Shown here piece by piece: positions 8,684 to 17,918 of a stretch of 64,000 nt of DNA. The notes below the pieces were generated by a model, which was given only the letters and a program-made list of their open reading frames with translations, did not search any database and had not been told where the DNA came from. The position numbers and the translations under genes are program-made. The DNA is from Flavobacteriaceae bacterium (GTDB lineage Bacteria; Bacteroidota; Bacteroidia; Flavobacteriales; Flavobacteriaceae), in assembly GCA_021647985.1 (NCBI GenBank), contig JAKITQ010000005.1:1-64000 (forward strand), read 5' to 3'. Within the stretch, counting starts at the first letter, position 1, and the number at the start of each line of letters is the position of its first letter.

Positions 8684-10108
8684 TTATATTTTAATTGCCA
8701 ATAAATTTTTCTTTAAAAGTAAAATGTAAATAGAAAGAAAAAGAATTCCTAAACAAAAATTCAATATTAAATTCAATTCAAACCGAGTATTAATCAAGCT
8801 ATAAAATACGCCTTGCAATGCTAAAATGAAAATTATTCTCAATACAAATGTGATGTTTTTTTTTGAAAATTTAATAATTTCTCTATCCATAAAATGTAAA
8901 GCAACAACTAAAATAAAATAACTAATTAAGGTTGTATAGGCAGCCCATTTATACCCATACCATCCTATAAAAAATAAATTCAAAACAATATTAAGCAAAG
9001 CAATACTTAAGGCAATTAGCCCTAATTTTTTTAATTTATTGGAAAACTTCAAACGCAATTCATAAAAATTAGATATACCGTGTAAATATGCAGAAACAAA
9101 TATAAAAGGCATTATGGTGTAACCTACTCTAAACTCTTTTCCTAATAAAATATTAGATATGTCTTTAGCAAAAAGACTCAAATAAAAAACTATGGGTAAA
9201 CCAACTATTAAAAACACCTTGATATACCTTTGTATTAGTTTTTTGGAATTACTAAAATTAATTTCTAATTCTTTTAATAGATATGGGTTAACAGAATTAA
9301 AAAAAATAGTTGCCAAAGCAACAACACTTAATTGAGAAATTTTATAAACTTGATCGTAAATTCCAACCTCCTCTACATTACCAAACCATGCAATTATATA
9401 CCTATCGCTAAAGTTTATGGTTAACAAACTAACATTGAGGATTAAGCCCATACTTCCGTAAAGAATCAATTCTGACAAAGCTTTTTTATTAATTAATTTT
9501 AAATCTATTTTTACTAAAACAGGATTATAAAACTTTAAAAATACTATAAAAAGTACATCAACCAATATCAAACTAGAAACTAAAGCTGCAATACTTAAAT
9601 CAAAGTAAAAAACCATTACCAGAGTAATCACTACACTAATTAAGGCCTTTAAGGATTGTACTATCGTGTAAAATTTAGATGCACCCTCCAACCTTACAAT
9701 TACCATGTAAAACAAGAATAACTGATTTAAAAATAGTTGAAAAAAAGAAAAAAGAACAAGTTGTTTTATTAAAGGTTGTTTTGCATTAACATACCAATAA
9801 AATGATATTACGAATAATAGAGTCAATGCTATTAAGTAGATAAAAATAAGGTTAGAATAGAGTACTTTTAAATTGTTTTTATTTTTGTATCTATTATAAA
9901 ACCTCCAGATACATGATCCAATCCATGAAAATAAAAACATTCCAAAAAATGTAAAAGTAATAGTCACCAATCCTAAATTACCATAATCTGCTTTATTAAA
10001 ATGGCGAGTAAAAATAGGTGTTTTAATAAAACCAATAAACAAAGGAATAAAAGAGCCTAAGAAATACCAGCTAAAATCATTTAAAAAAGAATTGCTATTT
10101 AATTTCAA
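8684..10108 (-). CDS. polysaccharide flippase (MOP superfamily, Wzx-like)
   Basis: A 474-residue integral membrane protein with about 12-14 hydrophobic segments. The N-terminus has the pattern of oligosaccharide flippases: FSWYFLGSFIPLFIGFIKTPIFTRHFNKADYG, where the small-residue loop before YG is typical. It would move lipid-linked sugar units across the inner membrane. Its start overlaps the end of the glycosyltransferase gene by 4 bp (ATGA type), showing translational coupling. The membrane segments keep their length throughout and there is no sign of decay. Substrate cannot be read from sequence. Confidence 0.85.
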   Translation of the reverse strand: MKLNSNSFLNDFSWYFLGSFIPLFIGFIKTPIFTRHFNKADYGNLGLVTITFTFFGMFLFSWIGSCIWRFYNRYKNKNNLKVLYSNLIFIYLIALTLLFVISFYWYVNAKQPLIKQLVLFSFFQLFLNQLFLFYMVIVRLEGASKFYTIVQSLKALISVVITLVMVFYFDLSIAALVSSLILVDVLFIVFLKFYNPVLVKIDLKLINKKALSELILYGSMGLILNVSLLTINFSDRYIIAWFGNVEEVGIYDQVYKISQLSVVALATIFFNSVNPYLLKELEINFSNSKKLIQRYIKVFLIVGLPIVFYLSLFAKDISNILLGKEFRVGYTIMPFIFVSAYLHGISNFYELRLKFSNKLKKLGLIALSIALLNIVLNLFFIGWYGYKWAAYTTLISYFILVVALHFMDREIIKFSKKNITFVLRIIFILALQGVFYSLINTRFELNLILNFCLGILFLSIYILLLKKNLLAIKI

Positions 10109-11322
10109 ATTAGTTGGTTTTTATTTCGTCTATTAAGAGCTATGGTATAATAATTTAAGAGTTTCTTAAATTCCATTTCCCATTTATATTTTTTTAAGGT
10201 TGCATTTCTGCCATTCTTACTAAACAATTGATACTTGTTTCTATTTTTCAATAGGTCAATCATGGCAATTGCTATTTGACCTTCTTTTAAAGGATCAACA
10301 ACAACCCCACAGTTTTCTTCTTCAATATATTCTTTTATATGTCCAAAATCACTACCAATAATAGGTAATCCAAATGCCATATATTCAAATACTTTTATAG
10401 GCATACTAATTTCAAATGTTTTTGATTTTAATATGGTAACCAAACCTATTTTACTGTTATTATAAAAATTACTCACTGCTGAATAATTCACCGGTGCATG
10501 CAATTCTACATTATTCTGAAGATCATTTTTATCAATATAAAATTGAAGTTCCTTTTTTAATGAGTCAGGAGAATATTTACCTAAAAGCAGCACCTTTATC
10601 TCGGGTATTTGTGTTTTTGCAATTTTTGTTGCTTCCAATATTTTAAATGCCCCTCTAAGTTTGGTAATACCACCGCAGTAAATAAAATCATGCTTTTTAT
10701 CTTTCCAGTTTGTTTGGCTGTACTGTTTATAATTATCTGTATAATTATACAATACTTCTGCTTTGTTTTTTCCTATTTTTTTTCTAAACTTATCTCTTAC
10801 TATTTTTTCATTGGATATAACCAAATCATAATTTTTTGATTGTTTTTTCTCCCAATAATCAACATATAAAGCAAAGCCCTTAATTAATATTTTAACAAGC
10901 CCCTTTGATTCATTATAAGAAGTATAATCTTCTGCATAAGGTTCTCTTGCATCATAGAACACAACTGGATTATGTTTTAATCCTTTTAATTTTTTGCCTA
11001 TTCTATTGATCCAAAGATCGTGAAAATGATATATATCTGCTTTTACTAAAGTTGCTTTCTTAAGAAGTATTTTATAATTATTATTCGGATTTATTCTTTT
11101 TAAAATAAAATTTAGGAATCGATTTTTAGCAAAGGTTTTAACTTTAAAAATTTCATACTGAATACCTTCTTTGGTGGTTCCTATTTCATTTTTATCGCCA
11201 ATAAGAAAATAAAAAACTTCAAAATTTTTTTCAATCAATGGCACTGCCATTTTCCAATAAATTCTATCGTCATATAAACCATGTTTATCGGCCAAAAAAC
11301 ATATTCTAACACGCTCCTTCAT
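10105..11322 (-). CDS. glycosyltransferase family 4
   Basis: A retaining GT-B glycosyltransferase of 405 residues. The N-terminal half contains YHFHDLWINRIGKKLKG (acceptor side). The C-terminal half has the GT4 donor site FIYCGGITKLRGAFKILEA, the VLLLGK strand, and the EX7E-like region EISMPIKVFEYMAFGLPIIGSD with the conserved Glu of FEYM. It adds a sugar from a nucleotide donor during surface-glycan assembly. It sits between the FemAB-like gene (1 bp gap) and the flippase (4-bp overlap), so it belongs to one transcript. Confidence 0.88.
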   Translation of the reverse strand: MKERVRICFLADKHGLYDDRIYWKMAVPLIEKNFEVFYFLIGDKNEIGTTKEGIQYEIFKVKTFAKNRFLNFILKRINPNNNYKILLKKATLVKADIYHFHDLWINRIGKKLKGLKHNPVVFYDAREPYAEDYTSYNESKGLVKILIKGFALYVDYWEKKQSKNYDLVISNEKIVRDKFRKKIGKNKAEVLYNYTDNYKQYSQTNWKDKKHDFIYCGGITKLRGAFKILEATKIAKTQIPEIKVLLLGKYSPDSLKKELQFYIDKNDLQNNVELHAPVNYSAVSNFYNNSKIGLVTILKSKTFEISMPIKVFEYMAFGLPIIGSDFGHIKEYIEEENCGVVVDPLKEGQIAIAMIDLLKNRNKYQLFSKNGRNATLKKYKWEMEFKKLLNYYTIALNRRNKNQLI

Positions 11323-11323
11323 T

Positions 11324-12190
11324 TTAAATTAAACGTTTTTTATAACGATAATAAATCTCTGTTTTTGCTCCAAAACTTTTATAAAATTTCGCAACACCCT
11401 CAATCATAGATCCTTCAAAGTCTAATACCACATTCGTGTTTTGATTCTCCTTAATCAATTCATTAATCAAAAAAGTTGGTACATTATTATTTTTCGCTTC
11501 TGCATCTGCAAGTGGTAACAAGTAAGTTATTCTCGTTTTACTTTGAAGCCAAACCAACCCTCCAATTATTTTCCCAGAGTTAATAACCGACCAAATATGA
11601 ACAGAATCGTTATTTAAATATAATAACCTTTCCAATTTTTCAATAGAATCTTTATGCATTTCAAAATTAAAAGTTTGCGTTTTGTACAATGCTAAAAAAT
11701 CATAGGCATTGGTATTTTTATCAATTACAAATCCATCAAATTTCTTGACACTAATTCTTCTTCTGTTTTTATTATAGGAATTTTTTATAGCATCAAAATC
11801 TGCATTTAAACAAAGTATATAATTTATTCTTTTGCTTATGTATTTACCATCTAAATGATTATCTGCATTCAATAAATAATCAACCAAAACAAACTTTTTA
11901 GGTATTGCTTTGATAAATTTTAATATTAATGATTGGTTTATTTCCCCCTTAAAAAACACACCTAATTGTTGTACCCAAGGTACCTGATAAACATAATTAA
12001 GACCAATTTTTTTTCTTGTTGGTAGTGGCATAACCGCTTCATAATCATTTAGTATCAATGCATCCCAATTATCAGCAACGCAATTTAAATACCAACTGTA
12101 AGCATATATTCTTGAATTTATAGAACTCGAGATGCAATTATCATATTTTAAAATATCAATATTTGCATTTTTTACATATAAAATCATCAA
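11324..12190 (-). CDS. FemAB-like / GNAT-fold acyltransferase
   Basis: A 288-residue soluble protein. The second half resembles the peptidoglycan-bridge (FemAB/BioF2-like) acyltransferase fold: IWSVINSGKIIGGLVWLQ, then TYLLPLADAEAKNNNVPTFLINELI, then LDFEGSMIEGVAKFYKSFGAK, the last being a hallmark of the family. It may transfer an amino acid or acyl group onto a sugar or lipid. Start choice is between two adjacent ATG codons. It lies within the glycan operon, 17 bp after the deacetylase gene. The acceptor is unknown. Confidence 0.7.
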   Translation of the reverse strand: MMILYVKNANIDILKYDNCISSSINSRIYAYSWYLNCVADNWDALILNDYEAVMPLPTRKKIGLNYVYQVPWVQQLGVFFKGEINQSLILKFIKAIPKKFVLVDYLLNADNHLDGKYISKRINYILCLNADFDAIKNSYNKNRRRISVKKFDGFVIDKNTNAYDFLALYKTQTFNFEMHKDSIEKLERLLYLNNDSVHIWSVINSGKIIGGLVWLQSKTRITYLLPLADAEAKNNNVPTFLINELIKENQNTNVVLDFEGSMIEGVAKFYKSFGAKTEIYYRYKKRLI

Positions 12191-12207
12191 TTATTATTTC
12201 AGTTTTT

Positions 12208-13530
12208 TTAACTATCGGTACTTAATTCCTGAAGCATACGCTCATATAATTTGTTCCAACCACGCCATTGTCCGTAACCACTAACCGATTCATTATGAAA
12301 AAGGGTAATTAATGTTCCATCTACTTTTTTTACTTCCTTTGCAAGTTCCATAATCACATTAAAAGATTTTTTTGGTGTAAAATTCAAATAGTCTTTTAAA
12401 GTACCATCCATTGCGGCAAATGGAAAAATTTTTAACGGGGTTTGAATTTCAAAATCTAGATCATAAAAGTAAAATGGTGTACAGGTACCAGCTCTAAACC
12501 CGTAGTGAGAAGCATATCCCATGGTATAATCTTCTTTTATTTCAAGATCGACTAGATACTGATAGGTTTCAGGAAGTTCCATACGTAAATAGTGTTGTCT
12601 TGACTTTTCTATAGGGAAGTTGACAATCTCTTCTAGTCTCATTTTTTCTTTTTTGATTTTTAAATCCTTTTTCATACTAAAATAAGACGGGTGAATTCCT
12701 ACATCTGTATAATCTGCTATATTTTTAATTAAGAGTTTATAATTTATATTACCTGAAGAAATGTTTTTATCATATGTAGTATATTCGCTTAATAAAAAAA
12801 AGAACAAGGTATTGATATTGTATTTTTTTTGCAGCGAGATTAATTCATCAAAAGTATCAAAAGGGTCTTTTTTAATATTAAAAATAACCAAAAATCGGTA
12901 AAGTATATTTTGAATTTTAAGATTTACCAAATCATTTAAAGCACCTCCTACTGTTCTTATAAAACCTTTATGTTTATAACTAAAGGCAATATCTACATCT
13001 ATGGTTGAAATATAATTAAACCTTCTTTCACCCTTAACAATTTCATTGATTTGATCAGGGAATTTTTCTAATAAAATCTCTTTAAATTTATAGACCCAAA
13101 TATCAATTACTGGCTTGTCTAAAAATTTATGTTGAAATGCCAAACTTTCGGCAGCAGGAAACCTTTCAAATTCATCTTTTACATGTGGTAAATATTCTTC
13201 ATATCTACTAATCAAATAAAAACTAGCTGCAAAAAAATCACAAGGTATATTGTTTTCAGATCCGGTTTGAAAAAAACAAGGTACATCATCCCAATTGGTA
13301 ATATTAATATCTAAATAATCAATACCTTGATTGAAAAGCAAATCACTACTTTTTACAAATATTTCATTCCCTAATGCCTGTTTTGTATAAGAAAATTTCA
13401 ATCCTTCATGCGCAATAAATTCTTCAATTTTAGTCGTAATATTTAATTCAATATGCAATATTCTTGTAAAAATATGTTTAAATATATAGGTTAACCTTGG
13501 AGTAATTTTATAAGTGTAAACTAACAGCAT
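12208..13530 (-). CDS. polysaccharide deacetylase family protein
   Basis: A 440-residue protein with an N-terminal domain beginning MLLVYTYKITPRLTYIFKHIF, common to a Bacteroidota deacetylase subgroup, followed by a NodB-like region: YISTIDVDIAFSYKHKG has the first Asp pair, TDVGIHPSY the metal-binding histidine region, and TLFHNESVSGYGQWRGW the C-terminal conserved tail. It probably removes N- or O-acetyl groups from a cell-surface glycan. I begin at ATG 13530; the longer frame needs TTG 13536. It is the first gene of the operon that continues to the flippase. Confidence 0.8.
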   Translation of the reverse strand: MLLVYTYKITPRLTYIFKHIFTRILHIELNITTKIEEFIAHEGLKFSYTKQALGNEIFVKSSDLLFNQGIDYLDINITNWDDVPCFFQTGSENNIPCDFFAASFYLISRYEEYLPHVKDEFERFPAAESLAFQHKFLDKPVIDIWVYKFKEILLEKFPDQINEIVKGERRFNYISTIDVDIAFSYKHKGFIRTVGGALNDLVNLKIQNILYRFLVIFNIKKDPFDTFDELISLQKKYNINTLFFFLLSEYTTYDKNISSGNINYKLLIKNIADYTDVGIHPSYFSMKKDLKIKKEKMRLEEIVNFPIEKSRQHYLRMELPETYQYLVDLEIKEDYTMGYASHYGFRAGTCTPFYFYDLDFEIQTPLKIFPFAAMDGTLKDYLNFTPKKSFNVIMELAKEVKKVDGTLITLFHNESVSGYGQWRGWNKLYERMLQELSTDS

Positions 13531-13591
13531 GAGCAATTATATTATTGAGGTAGGTTTTAAGGTGGATTTTAAAAATTTATTCACATCAAAA

Positions 13592-13684
13592 TTTTCAGAG
13601 TTTTTCAAAGACAACTATAATTTTTGAAGTACTATCGAGATAATACAATAAAATTTTAGGCAGTATCTGGAAAACTCTGAAAAC
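13592..13684. repeat. inverted-repeat element, 14-bp arms
   Basis: TTTTCAGAGTTTTTC at the left faces GGAAAACTCTGAAAA at the right, enclosing about 65 bp. The right arm is preceded by AGTATCTGG, the same word as in the terminal repeats of the 165-bp element. No open frame is present. It could be a small MITE or a long hairpin in the upstream region of the glycan operon. Confidence 0.4.
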
Positions 13685-13890
13685 CCTTATGGGAACAAAT
13701 ATAACAAATAATCTGCTTCGTTATATTTTTTTTCAATAGCTAAGGCTATTACTCACACTTTTATATTTTTTATAGGAGTTCATGATGTGCTTCGCAGTTC
13801 AAAAAAAATAGAGCCTCGCATCCCTGCCTTGCCGGCAGGCAGGTCATTTGTTCTCTTTGTTTTTTGAAAGAAATTAATTTTTAGAACGCA
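13685..13890. repeat. structured intergenic repeat with TAAGGCTAT core
   Basis: This stretch holds ATCTGCTTCGTTA, a run of T, and the palindrome AATAGCTAAGGCTATT (13735-13750), then a GC-rich hairpin at 13823-13843 (arms CCTGCC and GGCAGG) that stands out from the A+T-rich surroundings. The ATCTGCGTTA...TAACTAAGGCTATGA layout recurs at 21438-21476. It looks like a dispersed Bacteroidota intergenic repeat rather than a gene. Confidence 0.45.
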
Positions 13891-13951
13891 CCTTAAGTTC
13901 AAATGTAAACTTTTATTTAATAATTAGAGTTATGATTTTCATAAGTAATAT

Positions 13952-14650
13952 TTACAAAATTCCTTCATCAGCAAAACTAAAATAACTATTTTCTGTTACA
14001 ATAATATGATCTAGTATTTTGATATCTAAAACTGCACCTCCTTTTTTAATTTTATTGGTCAAACTGATATCTGAATCACTCGGTTTTAAAGTACCCGATG
14101 GGTGGTTGTGACACAAAATCAAACTTGTTGCCGATAGCTCAAGAGCTCTTTTAAACACCAACCGTGTATCTACTAAGGTACCGGTAATTCCTCCTTTACT
14201 CATTTGTGTTTTTAATTGAATTTTATTGGCATTATTTAAATAGATAATCCAAAATTCTTCATGTGATAACTCACCTATTATTGGTTGCATAACTTCATAA
14301 ACAGACTTACTACTCGTAATTTTTGGTTTTTCTAAAGCCACCTCCAACCGTCGCCGCCGCCCAAGTTCAAGTGCTGTAATAATAGAGATTGCTTTGGCTT
14401 CACCAATACCTTTAAATTTTATCAAATCTTCTACAGATAATTTACCAAGTGCATTTAAATTATTATTGATGCTTTGTAGTATTTTTTTTGAAAGCTCTAC
14501 TGCGCTATTTTCTCTATTACCTGAACCAATTAAAATGGCAACCAACTCGGCATCCGACAAGGCTGTTTTACCTTTCAGCAATAATTTTTCTCTTGGTCTA
14601 TCATCTTCATTCCAGTATTTTATACTTAATGAATTATTATAACTGCACAT
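13952..14650 (-). CDS. radC: RadC/JAB-domain protein
   Basis: A 232-residue RadC-family protein. An N-terminal helix-hairpin-helix-like part (LSDAELVAILIGSG, then KFKGIGEAKAISIITALELGRR) precedes the JAB/MPN metallo-domain with Glu of SHEEFWIIYLN, the LCHNHPSGTLKPSDSDI motif (His-x-His plus Asp) and the final FSFADEG. The metal ligands are all present. The family was once linked to DNA repair, but its role remains uncertain. It is divergent from trkA. Confidence 0.92.
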   Translation of the reverse strand: MCSYNNSLSIKYWNEDDRPREKLLLKGKTALSDAELVAILIGSGNRENSAVELSKKILQSINNNLNALGKLSVEDLIKFKGIGEAKAISIITALELGRRRRLEVALEKPKITSSKSVYEVMQPIIGELSHEEFWIIYLNNANKIQLKTQMSKGGITGTLVDTRLVFKRALELSATSLILCHNHPSGTLKPSDSDISLTNKIKKGGAVLDIKILDHIIVTENSYFSFADEGIL

Positions 14651-14685
14651 GATTTTTTCTTTAAAGATATAAAAGAAAAATATAA

Positions 14686-14693
14686 TACATTTG
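14686..14693 (+). promoter_or_regulatory. -7 box TACATTTG upstream of trkA
   Basis: TACATTTG matches TAnnTTTG and lies about 77 bp before the trkA ATG. Between them the leader repeats an ATAGATTTTTATTAA-like word. The -33 region is only T-rich, not a clear TTG. Confidence 0.4.
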
Positions 14694-14769
14694 TACCTTA
14701 AATTTTAATAGATTTTTATTAAGCATTTAATCTATTTTTATTAAAAATCTATTAAATAAAAAAAGATAC

Positions 14770-16119
14770 ATGAATATTATTATTGCCGGTGCCGGAGAAG
14801 TTGGTTTTCATCTTGCAAAACTTCTTTCTTATGAATCGCATGATATTACTTTAATTGATAAAGATAAAGATCGATTGGTCTATGCAGATACCAGACTGGA
14901 TATTAGAACCATCCTAGAAGATGCAACCTCTATATCGGCTTTAAAAAATGCCAATATTAAAAATACGGATCTACTCATTGCTGTAACATCTTCTGAAACT
15001 ACAAATATTACAATTTGTGTAATTTCTAAAAAGTTAGGTGCTCTAAAAACCATAGCACGAATAAGTAATTCAGAATTTACAGCCAATAAAGAAGAGTTGA
15101 ATTTTTCAGATTTAGGTATTGATGAATTAATTTCCACAGAAGAATTAGCAACCAATGAGATCAAACTCCTTTTAGAACAGGCTGCATTTCACGACACCCA
15201 CGAATTTGAAGAAGGTAAATTAACTATGGTTGGTATGACCCTGTCTAAATCGGCTCCTTTTGTTGGTATGTCAGTAAAAAAAGCAGCTGCAAATTTTTCT
15301 GGAATTCATTTTATGCCTGTTGCAATTAGGAGAAAAATATCTAATGAAACCTTAATCCCAAGGGGAGATACTATTTTTAAAGCTGGCGATCAAACCTATT
15401 TTATTACTTTGAAAGAAGGTGTTGGAGAATTAAATAAACTTTCTGCCACGCAAAACAATCCTATTAAAAATGTGATGATTTTAGGTGGTAGCAAAATTGG
15501 TGAAAAAACAGCCAAACAACTATGTAGTATTAATTTAAACATAAAGTTAATAGAAAGAAATAAGGCAAAAGCCATTAAATTAGCAGATGAATTACCTAAT
15601 GCTTTAGTAATTTATGGCGACGGAAGAGATGTTGAATTATTAGAAGAAGAAAACGTATCTGAAATGGATGCGGTAATTGCTGTAACAGGAAGATCGGAAA
15701 CCAATATTATGTCTTGCCTAGTAGCCAAATCCAAAGGCGTAAAAAGAACGATAGCCCTAGTTCAAAATGTAGATTATTTTAATTTAAGTAAAAATATAGG
15801 AATTGACACCTTGATTAACAAAAAATTATTGGCGGCAAATAGTATTTTTAGATATATTAGAAAAGGAGATGTTTTAGAAATGGCTATCTTAAATAATATC
15901 AATGCAGAAATACTTGAATTTAATGTACTTAAAAACTCCAAAATAACTAAAAGCAAAATTAAAGATTTAAAATTTCCAAGAAATGCAATTATTGGAGGTG
16001 TAATTAGAAACGATAAAGGCCAAATAGCATTAGGTGATTTTCAAGTTAGAGAAAATGATAAAGTTGTGGTTTGCTGTTTGCCTAAAACAATTTCTAAAGT
16101 AGAAAATTTCTTTAATTAA
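14770..16119 (+). CDS. trkA: Trk potassium-uptake regulator TrkA
   Basis: The peripheral nucleotide-binding subunit of the Trk K+ transporter. The 449 residues hold two RCK modules: TrkA-N with IIIAGAGEVGFHLAKLL (GAGEVG at 7-12) and its C-terminal domain to about 220, then a second Rossmann domain (VMILGGSKIGEKTAKQL, about 233 onward) and the last TrkA-C to the end. This four-part layout is the full-length form. It gates TrkH, encoded next on the same strand 176 bp downstream. Confidence 0.95.
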   Translation: MNIIIAGAGEVGFHLAKLLSYESHDITLIDKDKDRLVYADTRLDIRTILEDATSISALKNANIKNTDLLIAVTSSETTNITICVISKKLGALKTIARISNSEFTANKEELNFSDLGIDELISTEELATNEIKLLLEQAAFHDTHEFEEGKLTMVGMTLSKSAPFVGMSVKKAAANFSGIHFMPVAIRRKISNETLIPRGDTIFKAGDQTYFITLKEGVGELNKLSATQNNPIKNVMILGGSKIGEKTAKQLCSINLNIKLIERNKAKAIKLADELPNALVIYGDGRDVELLEEENVSEMDAVIAVTGRSETNIMSCLVAKSKGVKRTIALVQNVDYFNLSKNIGIDTLINKKLLAANSIFRYIRKGDVLEMAILNNINAEILEFNVLKNSKITKSKIKDLKFPRNAIIGGVIRNDKGQIALGDFQVRENDKVVVCCLPKTISKVENFFN

Positions 16120-16140
16120 AAATCTAGATAAAAGGTATAA

Positions 16141-16245
16141 AATTCCATCTGTCATCTGACGGACTGGACTGAATAATAGGAAGCGACCCAAGGATCGAAG
16201 TATTAACCAAGATCCCGCTGAAAAAAAGCGGGATTAGTTCGACTA
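16141..16245. repeat. intergenic repeat fragment with GC-rich hairpin
   Basis: Between trkA and trkH is a G+C-richer patch with TGTCATCTGACGGACTGG and a perfect hairpin, arms ATCCCGCT (16212-16219) and AGCGGGAT (16227-16234). No T-run follows, so it is not a good intrinsic terminator. It resembles the GTCATCCTGA-type dispersed repeats seen in Bacteroidota intergenic DNA. It would interrupt a trkA-trkH transcript only weakly. Confidence 0.4.
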
Positions 16246-16295
16246 ACTAAAAAATTGAAATTAATTTTTAGAGTCTCACGAATAAAAATAAACCT

Positions 16296-17807
16296 GTGAA
16301 AAAACTCAATATCAAAATTATCCTTCAAATGATGGGTGTACTACTTATCTTTAATGGTGGTTTTATGCTTTTTTCGGCTTTGATTAGTTGGTATTTTAAA
16401 GATGGTGCTTTACAAGGCATACTGTTTTCGGGAATTATGACTATTGCAATTGGTATTTTATTACAATTTTTTACCAAGGGATTTAAAAAACAAATTAAAA
16501 AAAGAGAAGGCTATTTAATTGTTACTTTGGGCTGGATAACCATGTCGTTATCAGGTGCAATGCCATATATATTTACCGACGCCATTCCTTCATTTACCAA
16601 TGCTTTTTTCGAAACAACGTCTGGTTATACCACAACTGGCGCATCTATTTTAAATGACATTGAAGCAATGCCAAAAAGCTTATTGTTTTGGCGTAGTACA
16701 ACACACTGGATTGGTGGTATGGGAATCATAGTATTGGCCATTGCAATTTTACCCCTGTTGGGAATTGGTGGTATGCAATTATTTGCTGCAGAGGCTCCTG
16801 GACCTTCTTCCGATAAATTACATCCGAGAATAACAGATACTGCAAAAAGGTTGTGGTACTTGTATTTAGGTCTTACTCTTTTGGAGGCCGTATTATTAAA
16901 AATTGCAGGAATGGGTTATTTTGATGCAATAAATCATGCTATGAGTACCTTATCTACTGGAGGTTTTTCAACAAAAAATGCAAATGTAGCTCATTGGAAT
17001 AACCAACCTTTAATTCAATATATAATCCTATTTTTTATGTTTATTGCAGGTACAAATTTTGTATTGAGCTATTTCGCTTTTAAAGGAAAATTTAATAAAT
17101 TTCTTCACGATGAAGAATTTAAATATTACGCATTAACAGTTGTGTTAATTACTGTAATCTCTACATTGGTAGTTTATAATTATGCCGAGGTAACAAAATA
17201 TGCTACTGAAATACAACAAATTACGCACCCAATGATCTATGGAGCGTTTGAAAGTTCATTTAGACATTCATTGTTTCAAGTTTTAGCAGTTATAACCACA
17301 ACAGGTTTTGTTTCTGCAGATTTTACCATATGGTCACCATTTTTAACCGTACTGTTTTTTTTAATGATGTTTTTGGGTGCTTCAGCAGGTTCTACTGCTG
17401 GGGGAGTAAAATTTGTACGCCATATCATAATGATTAAAAATGGATTTTTAGAATTTAAAAGAACCATTCACCCCAATGCAATAATACCGGTAAGATATAA
17501 TAATAAATCAGTAACACGAGGTATCGTATTTAACATCATGGCTTTCTTTATATTGTATCTTATTATCTTTGCTATTGGCGCATCAGTATTTAGTTTTTTA
17601 GGCCTTGACTTTATCACTTCAATGGGAGCAGCAGCATCGTCATTGGGTAACGTAGGTCCAGCTTTTGGAGCATTAAGTCCAGTCAATAATTACGAAATTC
17701 TACCTCCTTTCGGAAAATGGTGGGCATCATTTTTAATGCTATTAGGCAGGCTGGAGCTTTTTACGGTTATAATAATTTTTACACCTTATTTTTGGAGAAA
17801 TAACTAA
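16296..17807 (+). CDS. trkH: Trk potassium transporter membrane subunit TrkH
   Basis: A 503-residue K+ channel-like transporter with about ten membrane segments. The four selectivity-filter P-loops are visible, for example ETTSGYTTTGASI (about 107-119), STLSTGGFST (about 218-227), VITTTGFVSADF (about 331-342) and AAASSLGNVGPAFG. HWIGGMGIIVLAIAILP follows the first filter as in the family. The start is a GTG at 16296; no in-frame ATG fits and the N-terminus MKKLNIKIILQMMGVLLIFNG matches the family start. It works with TrkA, encoded upstream. Confidence 0.94.
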   Translation: MKKLNIKIILQMMGVLLIFNGGFMLFSALISWYFKDGALQGILFSGIMTIAIGILLQFFTKGFKKQIKKREGYLIVTLGWITMSLSGAMPYIFTDAIPSFTNAFFETTSGYTTTGASILNDIEAMPKSLLFWRSTTHWIGGMGIIVLAIAILPLLGIGGMQLFAAEAPGPSSDKLHPRITDTAKRLWYLYLGLTLLEAVLLKIAGMGYFDAINHAMSTLSTGGFSTKNANVAHWNNQPLIQYIILFFMFIAGTNFVLSYFAFKGKFNKFLHDEEFKYYALTVVLITVISTLVVYNYAEVTKYATEIQQITHPMIYGAFESSFRHSLFQVLAVITTTGFVSADFTIWSPFLTVLFFLMMFLGASAGSTAGGVKFVRHIIMIKNGFLEFKRTIHPNAIIPVRYNNKSVTRGIVFNIMAFFILYLIIFAIGASVFSFLGLDFITSMGAAASSLGNVGPAFGALSPVNNYEILPPFGKWWASFLMLLGRLELFTVIIIFTPYFWRNN

Positions 17808-17918
17808 TTTTTAATCCATCTGATTGAATTATTACGAATTCTTAATTTTTACCTTTTCACTCGAAGATTTAATACCCTAAAATCACTAACTTGCAATCGA
17901 TTTTTTAAGCACTTTAGA

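Noticed and set aside
16212-16234. Terminator of trkA
   Set aside because: The stem is perfect, but no T-run follows; it fits a repeat fragment better.
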